From positions 1-15,936 of the forward strand of contig QHTW01000041.1 of the NCBI GenBank assembly GCA_003220955.1: a stretch of 15,936 bases of DNA. The letters are read 5' to 3'. This stretch comes from Gemmatimonadota bacterium (lineage in GTDB: Bacteria; Gemmatimonadota; Gemmatimonadetes; Gemmatimonadales; GWC2-71-9). The position numbers and the translations under genes are program-made. How positions within the stretch are numbered: the stretch's first letter is position 1; every line of letters starts with the position of its first letter. Below the pieces are notes generated by a model. It was not told where the DNA came from. It searched no databases and saw nothing but the letters and a program-made list of their open reading frames with translations. Positions 7,701 to 12,382 of the stretch are shown piece after piece.

Positions 7701-8133
7701 GCTGCCCGGCGGCCCCGCTGTCACGCTCGAGCTCGGCCAGACCGTAGAGCGCGCGCGGGTCGGAAACGAGCGTAAGCAGCTTGTGCGCCTCATCGGGCCG
7801 GTTGGTCAGCGCATACAGCTTCGCCAGCGAGAGCGCGACGTCGACATTCGCGGTATCGAGCCGCCGCGCCCGCTGCAACTGCGGCTCGGCGTCGCCGTAG
7901 CGGCCGGCGCGGAGGTAGGTCAGTCCGAGGTTCGCGTACCCGAGCGGGTCCCGAGGCGCGAGCGCGATCACTTTGCGGAATTCCTGCTCTGCTTCAGCGA
8001 GGCGCCCGCGCTGCAAATCGTCGAGGCCGACTGTACGGGCGGTGATCAGCGCGCCCTGATCGATCGGCTTTTCGCGGCAGCCGATCGTGACGAAGAGCAA
8101 CGCCGCCGCCGCAAGCGAACGGAAAGTTTTCAC
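4699..8133 (-). CDS. Large TPR + VCBS/FG-GAP + ASPIC/UnbV lipoprotein
   Basis: 1144 residues from GTG 8133. The N-terminus (KTFRSLAAAALLFVTIGC) looks like a lipoprotein signal with Cys about residue 19. Residues about 28-220 hold tetratricopeptide-type helices (for example AEQEFRKVIALAPRDPLGYANLGLTYL). From residue 301 to about 610 come seven calcium-loop repeats of the form DYDNDGxxDLxV, typical of VCBS/FG-GAP propellers. An ASPIC/UnbV domain follows at about 625-702 (GIGSRLEVRAG, GLGSHFKADVLRVQW). A long C-terminal region follows, starting GSCAFLYTWDGKQFRFITD, which I have seen in related CRTAC1-type proteins but cannot name. The frame is open to a start at 8292, but the signal peptide and a distant AAGGGG (8146-8151, 12 nt upstream) favour 8133. 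Likely anchored at the outer membrane, with a binding or scaffolding role; no enzyme motif seen. It converges on the FAD gene with a 29-bp overlap. Confidence 0.87.
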   Translation of the reverse strand: MKTFRSLAAAALLFVTIGCREKPIDQGALITARTVGLDDLQRGRLAEAEQEFRKVIALAPRDPLGYANLGLTYLRAGRYGDAEPQLQRARRLDTANVDVALSLAKLYALTNRPDEAHKLLTLVSDPRALYGLAELERDSGAAGQQRYADRLRQVLERSPANLAVRLRLADVLLALGESDSTLRYLEDVRQLRPEPPREVKPHLDAAIEALRVRRLAVARTELDRFLRLMEVTAPYQAALAKVNWTEGPLVGRPVLAFNPASLITMRGIAPAANARVHFTDVTSESGLPDLGSAPTALVLGDYDNDGEDNLLIAWPPSNVRLYTLRRGFVADAGERIALPLPAGAVSATFADYDNDGWLDLFVIGTDGRGYLLHNREGRQFEDVTTAAHVRDVDGARRALFVDLDHDGDLDLLLVGGNSLAVYRNNLDGTFTLAPNADGIVQGGTDAAFGDVDDDGRTDVFVTSQVGRDGLFLNDAVRGFTRTADTIRGSDPVAIGDYDNDGALDLFVGGSEGGLWHNNGSGKFTRDTRSAAVLDRLRSASVGSVAFVDYDNDGWLDLLVAGRQGMRLFHNDRGNRFEDATAVLPPEVQDDSIGPLLVADLDGDGDQDILFGDRHGVHLLRNDGGNAHLGMEVQLTALRTGSGKNNTFGIGSRLEVRAGELYQTRVVTSRVTPFGLGSHFKADVLRVQWTNGVPQTIYFPGTDQDVLERQQLKGSCAFLYTWDGKQFRFITDIMWRSALGMPVGIMGKGAAAYAPAGASREYVRIPGEALQPRNGRYVLQVTEELWETAYLDQLRLVAVDHPDSVEVFVDERFPPPASGSQGLRLFPTIHPRAPLSAVDGHGTDVLDDLREHDYRYVSNLTPLRYQGLTEPHELVLDLDAAAGAPGTLLLLRGWIFPSDASINVALSQQQHTRAELPVLEVRDAGGRWVSRGAIGFPAGKDKTVVIDLAGIFPTRDHHVRLRTNLQIYWDQAFVAEDIGAGSLHPKILAPVSGLLQYRGFSRMYHRGGRYGPQWFAYDDVSKESPWRAITGAATRFGDVTPLLDRPDDQYVVMVPGDETTAEFDAGAAPALPAGWTRTFLLYSDGWIKDSDLNTAHGTTIDPLPYHAVSSYPYAPGDAYPSDSARQRYLREYNSRIIKPGAREER
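4733..4749 (+). terminator. Possible transcript-end hairpin after the FAD gene
   Basis: A perfect 7-bp inverted repeat (CGGGAGT, loop TGT, ACTCCCG) begins 5 nt after the stop of the FAD oxidoreductase. There is no T-run after it, so it is not a standard intrinsic terminator, and it is also coding for the C-terminus of the minus-strand lipoprotein. It could still stall polymerase or protect the 3' end of the left operon. Confidence 0.3.
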
Positions 8134-8149
8134 GCTATACTGGCGCCCC
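8134..8149. promoter_or_regulatory. 16-bp divergent start region of the two lipoprotein genes
   Basis: Only 16 bp separate the proposed GTG (8133, minus) and TTG (8150, plus). TATACT at 8136-8141 resembles a -10 box for the plus gene and would put transcription within a few bases of the TTG, as in a leaderless mRNA. No convincing -35 box lies 16-18 bp upstream, and no Shine-Dalgarno precedes the TTG. Promoters for both genes must therefore lie inside each other's 5' coding sequence, if these starts are right. Confidence 0.3.
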
Positions 8150-11100
8150 TTGCGAAGACTTCTTGCGTTCACACTCGGCCTTGCCGCTTGTCGCCCTTCG
8201 CCTGCCGAGCCGCCGCTGTTCGTGGCTGTCGCGCCGGAGTTGAGCGGCGTCACGTTCGCCAATAATCTGCCGGAGGACTCCGCGTTCAACATCGTCAGCT
8301 ATTTGTACTACTACAATGGCGGCGGTGTGGCGGCGGGCGACATCGATGGCGACGGACTGATCGACCTTTATTTCGTGTCGAACCTGGGCCGAAACCACCT
8401 GTACCGCAACCTAGGCAACTTCAAGTTCGAGGACATCACCGGTCGCGCCGGCGTGGCGGATTCGGTCGGTTGGAAGAGCGGCGTCACGATGGCCGACGTC
8501 AACGGTGATGGGCGGCTCGACATCTTCGTCTCCGGCGTCGATTACCTCGGCATGCACGGCCGCAACGTGCTGTACATCAACAACGGCGACGGCACGTTCA
8601 CCGATCGCACCCACGAGTACGGACTCGACTTCGCTGGATACTCGACGCAGGCCGCGTTCTTCGACTATGACGGCGACGGCGACCTCGATATGTACCTGCT
8701 GAACAGCTCCACGTTCAGCGAGCGTGCCGCGAGCCCCAGCACGAGCCGCCTGGTCCGCAACGCGAAAGCCGGCGACCGGCTGTATCGCAACGACGGTGGT
8801 CACTTCGTGGACGTCAGCGCGGCTGCCGGCATCTACGGCGGCGTCGAAGGGTTCGGCCTCGGTGTGGTCGTCAGCGACCTGAATCTCGACGGCTGCCCGG
8901 ACATCTACGTCGCCAATGATTTCCCGGAAAACGACTTCCTCTATCTCAACAATTGCAACGGGACGTTCACCGAGTCGATCGCGCAAGCCACGGGCCACAC
9001 GAGCCGGTTCTCCATGGGCGTGGATGCCGCCGACTTCAACAACGACGGGCGGCCGGACATCGCCGTGCTCGACATGCTGCCCGACAGCGAGCGCATCCTC
9101 AAGACGGCATCCGCCGCCGAGGGCTACGAGCTCTTCAACCTGAAGCTCGAAGCAGGCTATCACTACCAGTACGCGCGCAACACGCTGCAATTGAATCGCG
9201 GCGTGGTCGGGGGCAAGCTGCGGTTCAGCGAGATCGGGCAACTCGCCGGGATTGCCGCTACCGATTGGAGCTGGGCACCGCTATTTGCCGACTTCGACAA
9301 CGACGGCCGCAAGGACCTGTTCGTCACCACGGGCATCTATCACCGCCCGAACGACCTCGACTACATCGCGTCGTTGGACAGCATCCCCACGGGGACCCAG
9401 CCTCCCGCGGCGCGGCTGATCGCGAGAATGCCTCATGTTGCCCACCCCAACTACCTGTTTCGCAACAACGGCGATCTGACATTCACCAACGTGGCTGCTG
9501 CGTGGGGGGTCGGCGCCGCCGGTTTCTCGAACGGCGCGGTGTACGTGGACCTCGACAATGACGGCGCGCTCGATCTCGTCGTCAACAACCTCAATGCGCC
9601 GGCGGCGATCTACCGTAACCGCGCGCGGGAACTCGACCCTGCGACCCACCACTATCTCACCGTGGCGCTGCGGGGTACCGGCGCCAACACGGCGGGAATC
9701 GGTGCGAAGGTTATGGTCTCCGCAGGTGGTCGCCACCAGCTCGTCGAAGTGATGCCGACGCGCGGCTTCGAATCAGCCGTTGATCCGCGCCCCCATTTCG
9801 GTTTGGGTGCGACGTCGCGCGTCGACTCGCTGACGGTCATCTGGCCCGATCGTCGCCAACAGGTGCTCGAGAACGTAACGGCCGACGGCATGATCACACT
9901 GTCGCAATCCGACACGCGCATCCCACCGCTTAACCGCCCCACCGCCAAACCGCCCCCGTTTTCGGACATCACCGATCGGCTGCCGATCGACTTCAAGCAT
10001 CACGAGAACCCGTTCTTTGACTTCCGGCGCGAGCCGCTGATGCCCCATCTGCTGTCGACGGAAGGTCCCGCGCTCGCGGTCGGCGACGTGAACGGCGACG
10101 GTCGCGACGACATCTACGTCGGCGGCGGCAAGTGGCAAGCGGGCAAGCTGTTCTTGCAGGACGCGAACGGCCGCTTCCATGCGGTGGTCGAGCCGGCCTT
10201 CACCGCCGACAGCCTGCACGAGGACGTGGACGCCGTGTTCTTCGATGCCGACGGCGACGGCCATCTCGATCTCTACGTGGTGAGCGGCGGGTACGAGTTC
10301 TGGGAAGGTGAGCCGCTGCGCGACCGGCTATACCTCAATGATGGCCACGGCAACTTTGTGCGCGCCCCTTCCGCGCTGCCGGACTTCGTTCACAATGGCT
10401 CGTGTGTCGTGCCGGGTGGGAATTTCCTTTTCGTCGGTAGTCGCGTGGTCGCGCGGCATTACGGTGTCGCGCCGCGCAGCTACCTGCTGGAGAACGATGG
10501 CCACGGACACTTCCGCGACGTCACCTCCCAGGTCGCCCCGGGACTCGATTCCATCGGCATGGTCACCGCTGCGACGTGGGTCGACTACGATGGCGACGGC
10601 AAGCTCGACCTGATCGTCGTCGGCGAATGGATGCCCATTCGTGTATTCCACCAGGAAAACGGCCGCTTCGTGGATCGCACCGAGCAGGCCGGCTTCGCGG
10701 GCACGAACGGGTGGTGGAACAGCATCCAGGCGGTGGATCTCAACGGCGACGGCCGGCCCGACCTCGTGCTCGGCAACCTCGGATTGAATTCCTTCATCCA
10801 GGCGTCCCGCGCCGAGCCGGCGCGTCTCTACGTCGGCGACTTCTTTGACACCGGCTCGCTCGCGCAGATTCTCACATCGTACCGCCAGGGAGTCAGCTAT
10901 CCGCTCGCCGGCCGCGACGAGCTACTGCAGGTGATGCCGGCGTTGCGCAGCCGCTACCCCACGCACGCCTCGTTTGGCGCGAGCCGCATCGAGGACATCA
11001 TTCCGCGGACCGCGTTGCGAAAGGCGCGCGTGCTCCAGGCCGATCAGTTCGCCAGCGCGATCGCGCTGAATCGCGGCGACGGCACGTTCGAGCTGCGCCC

Positions 11101-11425
11101 CCTGCCCGTCGAAGCGCAGTTCGCCCCGGTGTACGCCTCGCTGGCGGGCGATTTTGACGGAGATGGCAAGACCGACTTGGTGGTCGCTGGGAATTTCTAC
11201 GGCGTCACGCCGGTCGAGGGGCGGTACGACGCCTCCTACGGACTGTTCCTCCGCGGTGACGGACATGGTCAGTTTGCTGCCGTGGATATGGAGCGCAGCG
11301 GCCTCGCGATCGAGGGGCAGGTGCGGCACATGGCGTTCCTGAAGCGCGCCAACGGAGATCGGTTGCTTGTGATCGCGCGTAACAACGACCGTTTGCAGCT
11401 AGGGCAGATAGCCGCGCCGCATTAG
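8150..11425 (+). CDS. Large VCBS/FG-GAP repeat lipoprotein with central ASPIC/UnbV domain
   Basis: 1091 residues if started at TTG 8150, which leaves a compact lipoprotein signal RRLLAFTLGLAAC with a good lipobox (LAAC). GTG 8087 would add 21 residues and overlap the divergent gene by 47 bp. I count twelve calcium-loop repeats (DxDxDGxxDL type): seven before residue about 480, including GDIDGDGLIDL, DYDGDGDLDM and DLDNDGALDL, and five after about 640, including DVNGDGRDDI, DYDGDGKLDL and DFDGDGKTDL. Between them lies an ASPIC/UnbV domain at about 500-590 (GIGAKVMVSAGGRHQLVEVMP, HFGLGATSRVDSLTVIWPD). The predicted structure is two calcium-bound beta-propellers on the cell surface. Proteins of this size and layout often sit next to SusC/SusD pairs in Bacteroidota-type genomes, as here, and may help bind glycans or proteins. 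No catalytic motif is recognised. The 3' end overlaps the convergent selenoprotein gene by 27 bp. Confidence 0.88.
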   Translation: MRRLLAFTLGLAACRPSPAEPPLFVAVAPELSGVTFANNLPEDSAFNIVSYLYYYNGGGVAAGDIDGDGLIDLYFVSNLGRNHLYRNLGNFKFEDITGRAGVADSVGWKSGVTMADVNGDGRLDIFVSGVDYLGMHGRNVLYINNGDGTFTDRTHEYGLDFAGYSTQAAFFDYDGDGDLDMYLLNSSTFSERAASPSTSRLVRNAKAGDRLYRNDGGHFVDVSAAAGIYGGVEGFGLGVVVSDLNLDGCPDIYVANDFPENDFLYLNNCNGTFTESIAQATGHTSRFSMGVDAADFNNDGRPDIAVLDMLPDSERILKTASAAEGYELFNLKLEAGYHYQYARNTLQLNRGVVGGKLRFSEIGQLAGIAATDWSWAPLFADFDNDGRKDLFVTTGIYHRPNDLDYIASLDSIPTGTQPPAARLIARMPHVAHPNYLFRNNGDLTFTNVAAAWGVGAAGFSNGAVYVDLDNDGALDLVVNNLNAPAAIYRNRARELDPATHHYLTVALRGTGANTAGIGAKVMVSAGGRHQLVEVMPTRGFESAVDPRPHFGLGATSRVDSLTVIWPDRRQQVLENVTADGMITLSQSDTRIPPLNRPTAKPPPFSDITDRLPIDFKHHENPFFDFRREPLMPHLLSTEGPALAVGDVNGDGRDDIYVGGGKWQAGKLFLQDANGRFHAVVEPAFTADSLHEDVDAVFFDADGDGHLDLYVVSGGYEFWEGEPLRDRLYLNDGHGNFVRAPSALPDFVHNGSCVVPGGNFLFVGSRVVARHYGVAPRSYLLENDGHGHFRDVTSQVAPGLDSIGMVTAATWVDYDGDGKLDLIVVGEWMPIRVFHQENGRFVDRTEQAGFAGTNGWWNSIQAVDLNGDGRPDLVLGNLGLNSFIQASRAEPARLYVGDFFDTGSLAQILTSYRQGVSYPLAGRDELLQVMPALRSRYPTHASFGASRIEDIIPRTALRKARVLQADQFASAIALNRGDGTFELRPLPVEAQFAPVYASLAGDFDGDGKTDLVVAGNFYGVTPVEGRYDASYGLFLRGDGHGQFAAVDMERSGLAIEGQVRHMAFLKRANGDRLLVIARNNDRLQLGQIAAPH

Positions 11426-11986
11426 GTTCTGCGCCGAGGCGGCGTACCCGCCCTTGTCCGGCAGGTGCCAGCCGAGCGCATCGGCGAGCCGGTCGTAGAT
11501 GTTGAAGAGCGCACAAACGTTGATCGCGTCCTCGATCGCCGCATCGGAAAGCCCCGCGGCGCGGAGCGGAGCGACGTCGGCGGGGCGCACCTCGTCTGGA
11601 CGCAGCGTCAGCTTTTCCAGGAAGCCAAGCGTCGCGCGCAGCTTCGCGTCGAGCGGCGCGCTGCGCCAGTCATCGACCACTGCCTTGACGAACCGGTCGT
11701 CCTTCAGGGCCAGCGCCGCGACCGCGGCGTGAGACTCCGTTCAGAAGACGCATTGATTCAGCTTTGAGGTGAACGCGGCGAACAGCTCGCGCTCGCCGAC
11801 GCTCCAGTCGGATGGGCCGCGCATCACCGCCTGCGTCCATTCGCACTGCGGCCGGCCGAAGAACTCGGGCCGGTACATCAGGGTCTTCACGACGTCGGGA
11901 ACTCGCCGGCCGCTCAGCAGCCGGATGAGCGCGAGCTTGACCTTTTGCGGCAGCCGGTGGCGGTGTTCGACCGCGCGGACGCGCAT
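11399..11986 (-). CDS. AhpD-like peroxidase-family selenoprotein (in-frame TGA read as Sec)
   Basis: 195 residues when TGA at 11741-11743 is read as selenocysteine 82. Before it the frame gives MRGPSDWSVGERELFAAF then SKLNQC-V-F; after it TESHAAVAALALKDDRF and on to an alpha-helical C-terminus ending GYLP at a TAG-free TGA/TAA-type stop at 11399. The active-site pattern is E67-x11-C79-x2-U82-x3-H86, the AhpD proton-relay motif E-x11-C-x2-C-x3-H with Sec replacing the second Cys. Both sides are in the same frame, with normal coding composition and family-like sequence throughout, so a nonsense mutation is unlikely. The family reduces peroxides or acts as a thiol-disulfide partner in the cytoplasm. 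Start ATG 11986 has GAGGAG 8 nt upstream and overlaps the preceding gene's stop (TGATG), so the pair is coupled. AhpD-like selenoproteins are known from environmental sequence; Sec insertion here depends on SelA/SelB/tRNA-Sec, which are not in the window. Confidence 0.85.
11714..11729 (-). promoter_or_regulatory. Candidate bacterial SECIS hairpin
   Basis: On the minus strand the 16 nt CGCCGC-GGTC-GCGGCG form a perfect 6-bp stem with a GGUC tetraloop (11720-11723). The first loop G is the 18th base after the TGA, leaving 17 nt between UGA and loop. This fits the known bacterial SECIS rule: a short stem, a small apical loop with G in its first two positions, and about 16-37 nt from the UGA. It also resembles the GGUC loop of the E. 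coli fdhF element bound by SelB. It lies inside the coding sequence, as bacterial elements do. GC-rich DNA makes chance hairpins common, so the position and loop are the main support. Confidence 0.68.
11741..11743 (-). other. In-frame TGA predicted to encode selenocysteine (Sec82)
   Basis: The plus-strand bases are tca, giving TGA on the coding strand. It takes the place of the second cysteine in the AhpD CxxC pair (C-V-F-U) and is followed by T-E-S-H, which supplies the conserved histidine four residues later. Exact placement at a redox-active cysteine is the classic sign of recoding rather than termination. Confidence 0.83.
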
Positions 11987-12288
11987 CAATCCGGCTCCTC
12001 GCCGCGCAGCGCGGCCATCCCGCGCTCCAAGCGGTACAGCGCCGCGCCGACCGTTGCGGCGACCGTGATCTCGAAGATGCTGTCGTCGGAATGACCAGCC
12101 TGTTGCAGCGCGGTGACGTCCGCGTCGGTCACCGTGTACGCGTGTCGTGCGACTTTGTCCACGTACGAGGCGACGGGAGCTGGCAGCGCACCGCGTTGCA
12201 TTGCGGCACTGCGCAGCGCGGGAGACGTGTCGCCCGGCGCGTTCAACACCGCAGCGACTAGGCTCTGCTGAAAGTTCTCATAGCGCAT
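11986..12288 (-). CDS. Small AhpD/carboxymuconolactone-decarboxylase-like helical protein, partner of the selenoprotein
   Basis: 100 residues from ATG 12288. The second half (SYVDKVARHAYTVTDADVTALQQAGHSDDSIFEITVAATVGAALYRLE) resembles the helical segment that follows the active site in AhpD/CMD-fold proteins, where a 'V..L..AG.SDd.I.E...' helix pair is typical. There is no cysteine anywhere, so it has no redox centre of its own. It overlaps the selenoprotein gene by one base (TGATG) and is upstream, so it is made first and in similar amounts. It may form a heteromeric AhpD-like complex or be a regulatory or structural subunit; this is inference. No signal peptide; cytoplasmic. Homology is from pattern recognition only, and a short unrelated helical protein cannot be excluded. 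Confidence 0.75.
   Translation of the reverse strand: MRYENFQQSLVAAVLNAPGDTSPALRSAAMQRGALPAPVASYVDKVARHAYTVTDADVTALQQAGHSDDSIFEITVAATVGAALYRLERGMAALRGEEPD
11995..12000 (-). promoter_or_regulatory. Shine-Dalgarno GAGGAG of the selenoprotein gene
   Basis: GAGGAG on the minus strand ends 8 nt before ATG 11986 and lies inside the 3' end of the upstream partner gene. It favours ATG 11986 over the TTG at 11989 and, with the TGATG overlap, supports coupled translation of the two AhpD-type proteins. Confidence 0.65.
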
Positions 12289-12382
12289 GCTGGAATCTAA
12301 TGAGCCTTGACACTCTTCGTCGCGACCCCCCTCTTGAACCTCGACCCAGCAAATCGTTTCCCGCCACAGCCTGAGAGGTCGT
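12289..12382. promoter_or_regulatory. Divergent intergenic region, AhpD pair / SusC
   Basis: This 94-bp gap is the only sizeable non-coding stretch and must hold the promoters of both the AhpD-type pair (leftward) and the SusC/SusD genes (rightward). TTGACA at 12307-12312 on the plus strand matches a -35 consensus, but no TATAAT-like box lies 16-18 bp downstream, so the SusC promoter remains unassigned. GAGAGG at 12373-12378 is a good Shine-Dalgarno 4 nt before the SusC ATG. No clear ribosome site precedes ATG 12288. Confidence 0.4.

Noticed and set aside
7303..8265. 320-codon plus-strand frame opposite the TPR lipoprotein
   Set aside because: It is an Arg/Glu-rich shadow of the TPR-coding minus strand, a common artefact in GC-rich genes; no recognisable domain.
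8411..9241. 276-codon minus-strand frame opposite the VCBS lipoprotein
   Set aside because: Val/Ala/Glu-rich mirror of the repeated GAC/GGC calcium-loop codons; no domain and no start signal.
11399..11680. Separate small gene starting at GTG 11680
   Set aside because: It would lack the active site and has no convincing ribosome-binding site. It is the C-terminal part of the selenoprotein.
11741..11986. Stand-alone short gene or nonsense-mutated pseudogene ending at the TGA
   Set aside because: The frame continues without interruption past the TGA with family-like sequence, the TGA sits on a catalytic cysteine position, and a SECIS-like hairpin follows. Recoding explains all three; decay does not.
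12307..12312. TTGACA as a firm SusC promoter
   Set aside because: Perfect -35 hexamer, but no -10-like sequence 16-18 bp downstream; kept only as a remark on the intergenic region.
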